Assembly: GCA_018902385.1 (NCBI GenBank)
Contig: JABSSW010000009.1
Coordinates: 248,001 to 312,000, forward strand
DNA: 64,000 nucleotides
Reading direction: 5' to 3'
From: Physcia stellaris
Taxonomy: Eukaryota; Ascomycota; Lecanoromycetes; Caliciales; Physciaceae
Every line of letters begins with the position of its first letter. Positions within the stretch are counted from its first letter, which is position 1. A program made the position numbers and the translations under genes. The notes under the pieces were generated by a model. It did no database searches. It worked only from the letters and a program-made list of their open reading frames with translations, and had not been told where the DNA came from. Positions 12,356 to 24,679 of this stretch are shown here, piece by piece.

Positions 12356-12862
12356 TTTTATTGTTAGCAGTGCTGTCACAAAGTAAGTTGTTGATGACGG
12401 AAATGTTGGAACGATTGCGAAGGAGAGCAACTGAGAGTCGAGGTCAAGCCGCGCAGGTCGCGCTTGTAATTTTACACAGTGCGCTAGTATGTTTATAGCT
12501 AGAGCTCTTTTATGGCTTGGCACGAGTCTTGGCGATCATTCACTCCAGGTACATGTAGGGTACTGTACGAAGATGTAGGATATGCTCCAATTGCCGAAGT
12601 AAGCAATCTACGGCTCATTGGTGCGTCATCGTGATTGTTGAAAACATCGATTTGAAAATAGCTGTAATGTATCATACCTATTGCAGATTGATGCAAGCGG
12701 TACCGTAGGCTTCATATTCTACATGACGTTTATACGCGTAGTTCAACTTGGTCGGTTTCAGCTCGGTCGATGAGTCTCGAAAGCGTGTCTGAGCTCCCTA
12801 GCGATGCTAGACCAGGATCATCTTTGATGAACCTTATGTGATAGTTCATTACCTCCGTGACC
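12356..12862. other. Intergenic, BBP promoter region
   Basis: About 500 bp separate the BBP start from the stop of the NDUFS5-type gene on the same strand. It should hold the BBP promoter. No gene or repeat was recognised. Confidence 0.4.
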
Positions 12863-13346
12863 TCATTTGGAATTCAGGACTGCTTTTGTATCCTCCTCTT
12901 TCCCCAGTAAGCCTAAGCTCCGGATTTGCCCCGCCCTAGGAGCGTTGTCTCTGGGATGCTGGGCCTCTGCTTTTCGGTATGCTGCTTGCAGAGCTTGAAT
13001 TTTGGCAGCCTAAGAGCTCATAATCAGCGATGTCCAGGCCCATTGTAAGGATCATTATTGACAACCACATTGCATGCTGGGCTTACCTCCTTCTTGTGGT
13101 GTAAACACTCATAATAGTCTTCTAGAGCTGGTATACACTTTTTTGCGCCCTGGATATCATCGGTTTCGGTATTGACAACGTAGCAGGCTAGCAGCTCTTG
13201 CCAGAATGGGAAGCACCGTGAAGGACCTAGTGCTCATTAGCCGTGGTACGATGAGGATTACAGTATTCAGCATAGCATTGGAGCTTTGTGTCAACACCCT
13301 ATATGCAAGACAACTTACCACCGGCAAGCCCGAAACCAGAGGCCAT
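12863..13346 (-). CDS. NADH:ubiquinone oxidoreductase NDUFS5-type subunit (complex I, twin CX9C)
   Basis: This small gene has three exons (13346-13319, 13226-13087, 13009-12863), encodes 104 residues and is easily missed because the first exon is only 28 nt. The protein starts MASGFGLAGG. It carries twin CX9C motifs, CFPFWQELLAC and CIPALEDYYEC, followed by LHHKKEAAKIQALQAAYRKA and a GLLGKEED tail, matching fungal NDUFS5-like (15-kDa) subunits. Twin CX9C proteins are imported and oxidised by Mia40 in the mitochondrial intermembrane space, where this subunit joins the complex I membrane arm. Introns of 92 and 77 nt have normal GT-AG ends. The 308-bp gap to the stop of the upstream copper ATPase must hold its promoter. 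Confidence 0.88.
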
Positions 13347-13654
13347 ATTCGTCGGAGTTTCCTCAGCTGGGCCAGATTCGATCTTTGAATTAGCTGAACC
13401 TGCACCCAGGGCTTCTCAGAACGCGGCTATGGCGGCCCGAGCGCTTGAACTAGAATAGTGAAACATTTCGTCATTTCAGGCACTGACGGAATAATGACAA
13501 TCCAGATTAAACAAATCAGTTCAATATAGATGCGCTTTGCTCATTGAGACTGAATCAGACGAGTTTCACTAAATACAATGTTCAATTGCATGCTAGATGG
13601 CTTGATTGTTGTGTCGTCTACGCGACCATCACCGTAAATCCATCTCCACATTAC

Positions 13655-16600
13655 TTACAAAGCTTTTCGTCTGAAGCTTATCAAAGTCATCGTCACAAGG
13701 ATGACAGGCAGGATACTGACAAGTTCACCAAGCCCAGCATATGCTGGTGGTATACGGGCCTTCACAAAAGCCCCCGCGGCAAGCAAGATAGCACACGAGT
13801 TGTAAATCCCAGACCAAACTATGTTGAACACAATGCGGCGAAAGGCCTGTTTCGAAATGTCCAAGAGTGCAGGAATACCCTCCAGTCCTCCAGTGAGCAC
13901 GACATCAGCCGTAGCCCTCGTGATTTCCGACGTAGAACCGATTTGGACTCCTATATGAGCTTGGGCGACCGCGACTGCATCATTGATTCCGTCACCACAA
14001 AATAGCACGGTCTTTCCCTGGTCGATCAGCCTTCTTACATATTCTTGTTTGCTGGAAGGGGTTTGGCGTGAGGCAATGTTGTGTTGCTTGATACCTACAG
14101 TCCGAGCTACATCCTCAACGACTTTCAGTCCATCCCCACTCACGATATGGCATGTCACTTTACGTCGGTGGAGGTCTTGAACAACTGCTGTCGCTTCAGG
14201 ACGAAGCGTGCTCTCAAATCCGTAAGCAGCAACAAGCTCCGAGTCAATCAAGACGCCTAGAACAGTCATGCCACGTTCTACAAGTCGGCTGATCTCTGGA
14301 CGAGCATCTACACCGAGCCAGTAGGGATTACCCGCTTTCAATTCGTGTGCATTCCACGCAGCCTTCAGCCCAGCGCCCGGTATGGTCTGGATTCCTTCGA
14401 GGCGGACTGTGCCGTCCGCGTGATTTTGCAAATGGCTCACTACGGCCGAAGAGACTGGGTGGGTATTGCCTCGAAGGAGTGCGCAAATTAGTGATTTGAC
14501 GCCTGCAATCTGTAAGGACGTTTCGTAATACGCCTCTTCGACAACTTCGAGAGTACCTGTGGTGAGGGTCCCAGTCTTGTCAAAGATAACGTCTGTAGTT
14601 CTGTAAGCGCGCTCGGTAGCAGAGGCCTGCTTGATGACAATGCCAGATTTAGCCGCAAGGCCTCCGGCAATGATGAGAACCATCGGGACAGCCAGACCAA
14701 GCGCACAAGGACAGCTGACCGCGAGTACAGCAATACTGTAGGTAATCGCAAGCCCAACACTCCCACCTGCATTTTGCTTCTGAACCTTGAAAGCGATCGC
14801 GAACCAAATCGCAAAGACGACCAAGGAGATACCTACAACCGTTGGAATGAACCAGCTGGCTACTTTATCAGCCAAGTCTTGTACTGGTGGCTTTGAATCA
14901 AGGGCACTTTCGACCAGATCTGCTATATCAGTAATACTATTTCGACCCGGAAGACGAGTCAGACGGATACTAAGCGGGGTTGATCGGTTGATCGTGCCAG
15001 CAATGACCATATCGCCAGGACTCTTGGAGATTGGAATGGCTTCCCCAGTGATCATGGATTCGTCGACTGTGCTAGATCCACTGATAACTTCACCATCTGT
15101 GACAATCCTTGCATATGAACGAACTATGACTGTATCACCGTACTCAAGGAGCCGTGCGTCTATTTGTGAATACTGTCCGGACTCATCGATCAACAACGCC
15201 ACCTCAGCTTGCAGAGATTTCATGGAAACTGCTGTGAAAGCCTTGATCCTCGCTACAGTGGAGACGAGCCTGCCCATCAGAACGAGCGTAACGAGTAAAG
15301 TGCTAGTTTCGAACAATTCACCTTGTTCCAATGCGTACCCACGATGTTTAAGTGCGAGCGCAACGACGGAATATACATAGGCGGCTGTGATGCTGATCAC
15401 TACTAGCATGTCCATCTCAATGATTCTGCTGAAGATAAGCGACTTCATTGCTCCAACATAGAATTCTGGGACTGCAATGGCTTGGACGCAAGTCGCGAGG
15501 ACAAGAGAGATGATAGAGCGCTTCTTGTATGGTATCGAGTTGTTTGACCATGCCAGAACGACCACCGGAATTGTGAGTGCGGCGGCAGAGACGGTGGTCA
15601 ATGTCGTAAGATACATGCTCTTTTTCCCAGTGACTAGACTGCTTACATTTCTAGGAGCGGCGAGACTGGCCGAAGGAATGAGAGCCAGTAATGAACGAGC
15701 CCCAATCAGTCTTGGATCATACTCGACACTGTAGGTTGCCTTGTCCAGCATTGAAATGGAGCGGACACCAGTGATGAGCCTGTCTTCCAGCCGCTTTGCT
15801 TCAGATTTAGATATGAGAAGGTCTATGGACTGATTTTCTCTTCTAATTTGCAAACATTTAAATCCTGTCTCGTGCTCAAACTGGGAGATCACCTCGTTCG
15901 GATCCAATCGGTGTTCAAGCTCAAACTCGCCAGTCCCAGCCACGAAATTGATGTTGGGGTTTACGACACCAGGAATTCGGTGCAAAACATTCATGCCTTT
16001 TTTAGAGCACGATGTACAAGTCATGCCCGAGATACTGACCGCAATACGAAGATTGCCATTAGATCCCTTCTCGATGTCGGCGAGACTCGTTCCGAGAAGA
16101 TGTGAGTTCTGCCCTGTCCGTCTAGCCTCATCATTATGAGTCTGGTCAGCAGACGAAAGTTGAGATCTAGGGGTGATGTTGTTTTTGTCGAAAGTAATTT
16201 GGATATTTCTCACCGGAGACGCCGATTGCTTTACGGAATCTGTTTCCAGCTTGATGAACTGTAGCGCTTGTTGGCGTTTGTCCTTGGAACAGCAGGTCTC
16301 TAAGGGAGCTAGAACGCTGCGACATATACAACGTCCCATTTGAAGGTACAATGCATACTTCTGGAGTGCAGCGTCGAGGTGCGATTGGCAAGCTTGTCCT
16401 GAGAGTCTCCTGGACAAGCCACAGCTGTTGTTCTTCTGCTCATCACTACAGGTCGAGCTCTGATGTCCAACCGGCTGTTCCTCTTTCGTGCAGCATCCAT
16501 CCGGCATGGTAGATCCCATTATGCTAGCAGCTTTTTCGTTACGCTTTTCTCTAGGAGTAATGCAGCACGTATCCTGGCAATCGAGCTTTGTCTCTTCCCT

Positions 16601-17217
16601 TTCAGCCTCTTCTTCACAGGAAGAAGTGTAAGGAACATGATCGGGCTGGGAGAAAGGAGTCTCACTAAGGCTTCCAGGTCTACTTTTTGAACAAGATTCG
16701 GCGGGGACATTGCAAGATCTGTCGCATGCTTGCTGGACGACTTTTTGAACGCCGCAATTACTGAGCTCATTTCCCTTGGTGCCAGTGGAGACGCTGGAGC
16801 AGCAGTCGTCGACGGGATTCTGAGAATGACAATTGGCGGTTCGAGGTGCTGTATCTTCACAACAGTGGGGATGCTGTTGGGTGCTGCGATCGATAGACAA
16901 GCTTCTACTGTTAAGATCATTATTGTTGCCGACTTTGATTATAGACTTCTCCGCGCAACTGTTACCAAAGGCACCGCATATATTGTGGCACTCATGAGCA
17001 GCGGCTACCTTGATGCAGACGTCTACACGAGGGATCAGTAAGACTGGCAGTAATCTTCCCGAGCCCATGGCTGTTTACCATCGCAGCGGCGGCCATCGAA
17101 ACAACAACCCCCAGGAGTAGCGAGTGCATCGCTCTCACATCTAGGGCGGTGACTTCCACTGATGGCCGTAGGTTGAATGCCGCCGTTATCGCAGGATTGC
17201 GACTGAGTGGAAGGCAT
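13655..17217 (-). CDS. Copper-transporting P1B-type ATPase with Cys-rich N-terminus (CrpA-like)
   Basis: Two exons (17217-17079, 17022-13655; 56-nt intron) give 1,168 residues. The P1B core is complete: one heavy-metal-associated domain with GMTCTSC (about 379-385), TGEAIPIS, the intramembrane VSCPCALGL copper motif, DKTGTLTTG with the phosphorylated Asp, the HP locus (THPVSSAV) and GDGINDAVA. Several hydrophobic helices surround these. It should pump Cu(I) out of the cytosol at ATP cost. The first 380 residues are unusual, with about 30 cysteines including six CC pairs (for example GGCCFDG, QDTCCITP, DGCCTKEE). These resemble metallothionein-like copper-binding stretches known from fungal copper-resistance ATPases such as CrpA/Crp1. 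That points to detoxifying export rather than Golgi delivery. The ATG at 17217 is chosen because the Cys-rich pattern begins there. Confidence 0.9.
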
Positions 17218-18061
17218 GACTGTGGATGAGCACAGACGATCTATTACTTCATGTGACCAAAACCCGACGGGAGTTGCTTGGATACCGCGATTAGCCGCAT
17301 GACCCGTTTACCCGTAGACCTAAACCCTTTCAATAGGGCTAGGGTTGTATGTGGTATATGGGGGCGACAAGGCGTGGGTCACCGTACAATTACCTCACCC
17401 CATCCTATCCTCATCACACTTCATGCTATCGAGCCATCTCCTTTCTCAGTCAGTCACAGATTCGTGCAATCCTTTCCCCAGCGCTGTTTCACCAAAAGCG
17501 GCTAAGGCGGTTGTAGCGCTAGTTACTAGGGGAGGATTCTTCCTGCATGTGCGATTTTATTTCATGTGACTAGTTCCATGGCATAGGTTTACACGACAGA
17601 TCTTGTGCAATGACCGAAACCGGCCGAGTCAAGGGCGCAGTGTATATCGGTAATTGTAGCTTTTATCTGGAGGTACTCGAGGCACGAAAGATGTACGGAT
17701 ACCCGGCGAAGCACCATTGGTCAAGACCACGATGAAGACAGCTCTCACGAAGGGCTTGACCGCATTCAACCCCGATCTTTGGAGCCTGGTAATTCCGGAT
17801 GGACATGTTCACTACTTGGCCAGCATCAATGCTTTCTGTCGGAATACCATCGAGCAGATCCCGAATTTCTTATCCGAGCCCAACCCCACCTTTTGTACCT
17901 TGACCGGCATCATTCCCAAACCATGTATTCTTATCACTATCCACCCTCTTCTCTTATTTTTTATACTGACACCTTGAGCTTTGCTGCTTCCCTGAGATCT
18001 GGTTGCAATATATATTTATTTACACTAGAAGCTCATTTTGATTCACGAACATTTGCACCCA
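17218..18061. other. Divergent promoter region
   Basis: This 844-bp stretch lies between the divergently transcribed copper ATPase (minus) and intradiol dioxygenase (plus). Both promoters must lie here. A TATA-like AT tract precedes the dioxygenase near 18,005-18,025. No further gene was recognised. Confidence 0.45.
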
Positions 18062-19293
18062 ATGACCGACACACAACAGCCCGTGAGAGTGAGACAAAAC
18101 GGTGGAGACCATGACGTCAACAGTGAAGCTTCAAGCCAGCAGGCGGACAATACCGGCCCTTCATCAACGAACGATCTAAGAGATCGAGGTGTCTCGAACC
18201 CCATCAATCTTGTACCAGAACAGCATTCAAGCAACGCTAATCTTGCAAATGGCATCAATGGAGGTATCAACACCCGCAATAACGATTCTGCGAAGACGGA
18301 CCGTTTCGACCCAAATTTCACCCAAAATGTCATCAACGCTACAGGCTCGAAAGCTTCTCCGCGGATGCGGAAAGTCATGGCAAGCCTGATCCAGCACATC
18401 CACGACTTCGCACGCGAGAACGAGATAACTGTTGACGAATGGATGAAGGGGGTTGAGATGGTATATCTCCTCATGCTCTTCTTGTGCTTTTGTCTCCAGG
18501 TTCTCTAACCTTTCCCTGCTTCCCTCAGATCAACGAAGCGGGACGGATGTCTACCGCTGTCCGTAATGAAGGCCAATTGCTCTGTGACGTGATAGGCCTG
18601 GAATCCCTGGTCGACGAAATCACCTACAAGCTCACCAGCGAGTCAACCTCACTCCCTACATCAACCGCGATTTTGGGCCCTTTCTGGCGCGCTGACGCTC
18701 CTCGCCGAGAAATGGATACGAGTACAGTACACAATATCCCTGATGGAGATCACACGTACATGTATGGCGTAGTCAAAGACTATCTGACGGGCGAGCCCGT
18801 TGAAGGGGCAGAACTGGACGTGTGGCATACGGCGCCCAATGGCCTCTACGAGCAGCAAGACGAGAATCAAATCGACTTCAACCTCAGAGGAAGGTTCACG
18901 ACAGGTAAAGATGGGAAATACTCATTCTACTGCCTGCGTCCTACAAGCTACCCAATTCCGGACGATGGACCAGCAGGGAAGTTGTTAGCGCTACTGGACC
19001 GCCATCCGATGCGACCTGCCCACATCCACTTTATCGTCTCAGCGCCAAATTACAAACCAATCGTGACCCAAATATTCGACAGGAGGGATAAGCACATTAC
19101 CGATGACGCCGTGTTCGCGGTTAAGGAGTCTTTGATCGTGGATTTCTTACCTAGAAAAGGGGATGAGAAAGCGAATTTTGAGTTGGAATACAACTTTAAC
19201 CTAGCAACATTCGAAGAGGCAAAGAAGAATAGTCTTGTGGGGACGACCGAGGAAAGTGCAAGCTCTGCGATCGGGGCCATAGGTAGTGGTTGA
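18062..19293 (+). CDS. Intradiol ring-cleavage dioxygenase (catechol/hydroxyquinol 1,2-dioxygenase type)
   Basis: Two exons (18062-18460, 18529-19293; 68-nt GT-AG intron) encode 387 residues. The N-terminal 80 or so residues are Asn/Ser-rich and low-complexity. The intradiol N-terminal helical domain ([20 protein letters not shown]) follows, then the beta-sandwich catalytic domain with [47 protein letters not shown] and RPAHIHFIV. The expected Fe(III) ligands are Tyr (about 240 and 274) and His (about 298 and 300). The enzyme would open catechol or hydroxyquinol between the two hydroxyls to a cis,cis-muconate type acid, a step toward beta-ketoadipate. No signal peptide is seen, so it is probably cytosolic. 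The exact substrate cannot be read from sequence. The ATG at 18062 is the first in frame. Confidence 0.9.
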
Positions 19294-20280
19294 AAGTAAG
19301 TGTTCCTACCGCACGATCACTCGACAGATCTGTCAGATGTCGATGCATCTGTTGCTTTCGAGCCTTTCTACAACATGGGCGATTCTCCATTGTTAACACG
19401 GCTCTTCGTGACTTACAAGGTAGTTGTCTGACTCTGGAGCCTCGCAAAAGAGAAGATGAGTACCTGTGGTGGAGCTGGAAGTCGAATCAAAGTGCAAGTT
19501 AAGGTATTAGACAGACCTTTCCTATTCAGGCATTAATTGGCGAGTTTCCTGTCGGTTCATCGACAATTGAACCTCCACGTTCATCGGTCCCCTTTCTGCC
19601 TCGATTCCAGTTGTCATTCTGCACCACGATGACCAGGATGTCTGAGGCACTACACTCCTTATACTGACGACAGGTACTCCGTACCATGATAACAATGATT
19701 CGCATCCTAGGAATCCACGATGGTCGAGCATTTCTCCCATTTTCCACAAGCAGTCAAGCTCCCGCTGTATGGGCTGATGTTTTCCAAGGCTTGGCAGACA
19801 ACCGTGCTTTTTCTTCCCCCTACCTCTTCTCTCAAGTCTCCGCCTCCTCTTCATACTTAGTGGTCACCTGCAAGTTTCAGCCTCCGCCCATTACGATTTG
19901 CTGTCCATGGGTCTGGCCACGCCGTCGACTCTTGGCATAAAGCGGGGACCGCGGGTTGGCTTTCAAGAGCTGCATGGCACTTTTCCACAACAGCGTGCCG
20001 AGATGAAATCTGCCTTGTGGGCTATCTGTTGTGCACCAGAATCCACCAATAATGTGCAACCGAGCTTTTGAACGGCACTCTTGCGAGCTCGCGTGATGAA
20101 TTATGAGTCGAGCTTAAGATTAGACTCTTGCTCTATCTTTCTTATGGTCTGATATGGGCAGGCAGTGTCTTGCTGCCGCTCCTTTCTATCTCCTCCTCGT
20201 CCTTCCTCATTCTTCGAGAGCATATTCTGCTAAGACCCTCGTTTGTATTCCTCAAGACCTTCTGTCTGAAGGGAATCAAG
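19294..20280. other. Intergenic
   Basis: About 990 bp lie between the dioxygenase stop and the next plus-strand gene. Open frames on both strands lack family features. The region presumably holds the 3' flank of the dioxygenase and the promoter of the Cys-rich protein. Confidence 0.4.
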
Positions 20281-21628
20281 ATGCTGTGTTGTGTTTCTCT
20301 CCTTCTCGTGGCTACGTTCTTTCTGTTTCCGGTATGCTGGGGATCGGCGCCAAAGGTCCTCCCCCGTGCAATCCATCATGAGCAAAGGCTTGCCTTTGTC
20401 GAACTTCGTGATGTTATTGTAAAAACGCACAAGAACCCAGCCATACGGCCGCGACTACATATGCCGGCCAAAGCACTGCAAAAGCGCGCACAGCAACAAC
20501 AATCCGCAGCAGTAGCAGCCAAGAGGGAGCTTCTAGCCTCGCGCCAAACTTGTGATGCAGGCTACGGTTATTGCTACGGTAAGCACATCCTTCCTCCCTA
20601 TCTTCAGTCAGGTCTGACAATTATCAGCGTCGGGCCGTTGCTGCCCGGACTCGGGGGGTACCGGTCAATGCTGCGATGACGGAAGTTGTGTGACCTCCTC
20701 CCAGACATGCTGTCTGTCTGGAGGCGCCTGTGACGCAGGCCTTGACTGCTGCCAGAACGGCTGCGCACCCAAAGGAAATGAATGCTGTTCTGGAAACACC
20801 AATTGCGATCCTGGGACATTTTGCTGCAACAACGGACATTGCGCGCCTGATGGCGGTGAATGCTGTAGCGATGGCAGGGTCTGCGATTCAGGTCTACATT
20901 GTGTGATCTACGACGGCGCACACGTATGCTGCGAAGATTTATCGTGCAGTAGTGGCAGTGGTAGTGGAGGGGCAGTAGGCGACTTTAGCTATTCTGTGCC
21001 CAGCATCACAGTACCGAGTTTCACGCATACGCCAATCTCTATACCAAGCATAACCATACCCAGCTTTTCGTTCACGCCGATTTCCTTCCCGAGCATTTCA
21101 CTACCCACGTTTACCCCGATATCTGTACCTCACTTCACATATACACCGATACCGCTCCCATCCATAACCCCCTTTTCCACTCCGAGCGAACCGGCAAGCT
21201 ATTCAGCCCAGCCTGCAAGCGGCGGTTATAGCTACTATTATACGGTCTGGTACTGGACTTACTACTACTATTTCCTGACCACGATCCGAATTACTTCTTC
21301 CACGACGACCTCCACACTCACCAGTACCTCGTCAACAGTTTCTGTCTATGCGACCGCCTCGAGTCAAGCAAGTCTAAAATTCGATAGCTTGAGCTCATCT
21401 ACCACATTCCCTACAAGGTCAACCGCGAGCGAAATCCTTGCCGGGGATACGGGAGGGGTAAGTACTTCGACTGCATCAGCAGTGGCGGGAGGTGGCGCAA
21501 CCGGCGGAGGCTCGACGGCGTTTCCTACAGCCTTTGCGACGGGAAGCGGGAGCAAGGGCGCGGAGTGTTCGCTATTAATTGGGGCAATAGCTACAGCAAT
21601 GGCGGGCATGGTGATGGTATGGTTGTGA
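20281..21628 (+). CDS. Cys-rich, probably GPI-anchored cell-surface protein
   Basis: Two exons (20281-20578, 20628-21628; 49-nt intron with a CTGAC branch site) give 432 residues. A signal peptide (MLCCVSLLLVATFFLFPVCW) leads into a basic Gln/Ala stretch. Then comes a domain with about 30 Cys in CC pairs (RCCPDSG, QCCDDGSC, ECCSGNTNC, FCCNNGHC, ECCSDGRVC, VCCEDLSC), about residues 93-215. Next is a tandem of short Pro/Ser/Ile repeats (variants of PSITIPSFSFTPI), a Tyr-rich patch and a Ser/Thr linker. The hydrophobic C-terminus (LLIGAIATAMAGMVMVWL) follows small residues, as in GPI signals. It is likely displayed on the wall or membrane; function unknown. An in-frame upstream ATG near 20128 exists, but the 20281 start gives the cleaner signal peptide. 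Confidence 0.78.
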
Positions 21629-22118
21629 GGCAGGTTGGAATCACCTACCGAGAGCGTGAATAATCTCTAAAGCTATCGCAGTCTATCCGTAAACATCAGT
21701 GGCCTCCGTACTGAAGACCTCATCGATCGTGACCTCGGAGAAAATACCTAGCGAGTAATTGATCAGTCCTCAGAATCGGATGCCAAGACTTCGGGCCGTC
21801 TCGGTTCCCCTAGGACGAGACAAAGTCACATCTGGGCAATTTGCGTCCCTGCTCAAGTACAGTATCAATCATTCTGGTATTGAAGACTCCCTTCGGCTCG
21901 CAGTTACTATAGACATCCTTGTACCAACCGCTCTGCAGCCTATTGACAGCCAGATCGCTGGGGTAATAGCACTTGATAATCGACGCCACTGAGTACGGGC
22001 ATGGCTGCTTCAGGTATCGACGATGATGCCGGCGTGCCACCTGTACTAAACGCGCCATACTCTATGAGAACAGATGATAGATAGACTCAAAGAGACAAGC
22101 TTAGCCCACAACGTCACT
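21629..22118. other. Intergenic
   Basis: A gap of 490 bp between the Cys-rich protein and the Efm4-like gene. Nothing beyond promoter and UTR sequence was recognised. Confidence 0.4.
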
Positions 22119-22871
22119 ATGAGCTCACAGAAGCCGACTTCACTTGATCCCTCACAGCTCGGCACCAAAGAATAGTAAGTTCTCAATCTCCACATTCATC
22201 CGGCTAGCTCTAACGGCTCCTGCAGCTGGGATAAAGCGTACTCTCTCGAGCTCGGAAACCACGCCTTAGACCCCTCGGACACGGGCACAGTCTGGTTCTC
22301 CGACTCTCTCGCCCAGGAAAAGATCATCGAATATCTCACTTCCCAAGGTCAAGCACTTCTGAAACCAGAGACGACGATCCTAGATCTAGGGACTGGCAAT
22401 GGCGAGATGCTGTTTTCGCTTTGCGAGGACGGAGAATTTTCAGGGATGATGATGGGCGTAGATTATTCGGCTCAAAGTGTGGAGCTGGCTAGACGCGTCG
22501 CCGAGAAGAAAGATTTACAGCACCAGGTTGAGTTCAGGGAGTGGGATATCTTGAATGGGCGGGGAAAGGAGGAAGGGAAGCAGGAGCTGGGGACATGGGA
22601 TGTGGTGCTGGACAAAGGGACATTCGATGCCGTAAGCCTGAGCGGCGTTCCAAACGTTGAAGAGCGGTACGTGCGGCAGGTTGAGTCCTTGGTAAAACCA
22701 CAGGGTTTAGTGCTCGTCACGAGCTGCAACTGGACCGAGGATGAGCTAATGAGGTGGTTCGAGAGTGGTGGACACTTGGTATACTACGGACGAATCCACT
22801 ATCCCACTTTCAAATTCGGTGGGGCGACGGGGCAAACTATCTCAAGCGTTTGCTTCCAGAGAAAAGATTGA
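22119..22871 (+). CDS. efm4: Efm4-like protein-lysine N-methyltransferase (eEF1A methyltransferase family)
   Basis: Two exons (22119-22174, 22226-22871; 51-nt intron) encode 233 residues, close to the usual length of this family. Splicing creates the conserved N-terminus GTKEYWDKAYSLELGN. The seven-strand methyltransferase fold shows the SAM-binding motif LDLGTGNGEMLF, MGVDYSAQSVELARR, the post-I acidic turn EFREWDI, the family hallmark VLDKGTFDAVSLSG, and LVLVTSCNWTEDEL. Yeast Efm4/See1 and its animal relative EEF1AKMT2 methylate a lysine of translation factor eEF1A in the cytosol, and the DKGT-DA motif is typical of that group. The gene converges on the family-16 methyltransferase with only 47 bp between stops. 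Confidence in the family is high; that in the precise substrate is moderate. Confidence 0.85.
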
Positions 22872-22918
22872 AGGCTATCCTCGACACCACCGATCGCACA
22901 GCCTATACCATTTATCGT

Positions 22919-23868
22919 CTACCCATAGTCTAAGGTAGTCGAACAGGAGCAACCAGCGGTCGGGCGCCGCAAAACGGCAACTACAAGCCACCGTTTCCGC
23001 TCGCTAACATTTTCCCTTCCACCATCCCTGATCCTCGACCACTCCCTCTCTTTTCCATCGACATCTCTCTCCCATATCTTCTCCACCTCGAGACCTTCCT
23101 CCGTGGCTACATCGAAAAACGAGGTCAATGCAGCGCGGCCGGTATGGAAGCCCGCCACAATCCATACTCTCGCTTTGTCGCTCTGAGGCAGGAAATGCAG
23201 CATTGATCGCACTAGACTCTGGTGTTCACCGATTACCCACAGGCAGTCGGCACAAAGGATTACCGTAAATTGCTTCTGGTTTGCAACGGAGAAGTCGTCT
23301 GTCAAGACACCCCACTCATGTCCCTGAACAGATACTGAATTCAGCTTCGCGGATGGGACGTTATTCTCTACATTGCTACGAAGAGTGGCCAGTATCTCAG
23401 GCGCTGGATAATCCGAGATGACTGTCCGGCTCGCCCCGGCGAGTATAGATACTATTCCAGCGACGCCGGTACCTACCTACAACATAAATAAATTATGCCA
23501 GTACTTTCGCTTCGAAAGCTTACCTACGCACCAGCACCGAGTTCCATGACACTTTCTCCCTCGACGCTGCAATTGACACTCTCTGACAGCTCACCAACAC
23601 TTGCAGCGAGACCACTAATCAATTCCGCTAACAATACACCAGCGTTCCAGACATAGTGTGCGAATAATTTTCTGCCTGATTCGCTTTGGGGATCCACAAG
23701 CTCGAGCCTGATATCGCCAAATCGCCTGGACTTGTAGATGACATGAGAGCCCCCGTTGCCATGTATGTTGCGTGTTTCATCTGGGAAGGCGATGTTGACA
23801 GATGAGCTGAGGATGTCTTCGGGCGAGGAGCTGGATGGCTCCGGAATTTCAATCAGGTCGGAGAGCAT
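22919..23868 (-). CDS. Methyltransferase family 16 (Nnt1/Efm7-like) protein
   Basis: Two exons (23868-23532, 23472-22919; 59-nt intron with a GTGCGT donor) give 296 residues. The splice rebuilds the SAM-binding glycine loop, VMELGAGTGVAGIVSIL. Other features are VWNAGVLLAELI, SRTVISDYPAPEIL, GHEWGVL and the FTVILCADCLWV motif. This is the layout of family-16 methyltransferases, which include yeast Nnt1/Efm7 and related protein methyltransferases. The stop codon lies 47 bp from that of the convergent Efm4-like gene, so their transcripts probably overlap. If it is an Efm7 orthologue it would modify the N-terminus of eEF1A, but fungi have several paralogues and the N-terminal region here is not diagnostic. 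No signal peptide or membrane segment is seen. Confidence 0.8.
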
Positions 23869-24679
23869 TCTCGGTAAGTCGTGCCGGACTGAGACAGCCG
23901 AGGCGCTCGGATCGGCAAGCGCTCGGCTCTATCCACCTGTTTGTGCTACCATGATGATGAGACGAAAAGCTCAATAAGTGGTAAGGTAATGCAACTGGCC
24001 TTTTCAGAGTATCATTATTATTTGAACGCAAGAGGTAAGAGTTTGTTATTCCGTCGTTCCCACTATGGTCATTGTTACGATCTACATCTGGACTGTAGTC
24101 TTTTTTAGCTACATATGTAGTCCTATGCAGCTGCATTCCTTATGACCTATGAGCGGCGCCCACTGACACACAGCCTCACAAAGGCCTGTCCTCCACGCGC
24201 TGGCGAGGCCACTTATTCATAGCTACTACTCTAGAGCATGTAGCAATTTCGGGCACCCAATGACCCAAAGTATCCTAATCCTAAGAATGCATGTGGTTGG
24301 TGCGGATACCCACCAAGCCTTAAGGATTCGCCAATCTCCTTTGTTTCAAATCGTCTTTTCAGACCGACGCTTTACCCAATACTTCCTCTGCAGACCAGCT
24401 GGAGCTCAGCCGCGATCTTGGTTGAACTGAGCCGCCGAGGCGCGTTCAGCTCACCCATGCTCGGAGACAAAAGTACCCTCATAATCTTTATGAGGAAATT
24501 TCTTCACCTCAGTCTCTCCTGTAACAGCCTGTCGTTCGTATTGCGGTCTTATTTCAAATTTCAGTAATGTCGATCTTTACGACTTAAGTTACCACATTCT
24601 TTACTCTTATAATTTGTTCAGATAATCGTTTTCCTTGCGAGCAAAGCGCTGTCGATCGTCCATGCAACTCTAACTCAGG
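23869..24679. other. Intergenic, divergent promoters
   Basis: This 811-bp gap separates the minus-strand methyltransferase from the plus-strand secreted repeat protein. Both promoters should lie here. No gene, repeat or RNA was recognised. Confidence 0.4.

Noticed and set aside
12499-12523. Upstream start for the branchpoint-bridging protein at 12523
   Set aside because: The family N-terminus [10 protein letters not shown] starts at 12355; the upstream extension is unlike any relative.
22919-23868. True nicotinamide N-methyltransferase
   Set aside because: Yeast Nnt1 was named so by similarity, but family-16 proteins are mostly protein methyltransferases. Nothing here indicates a small-molecule substrate.
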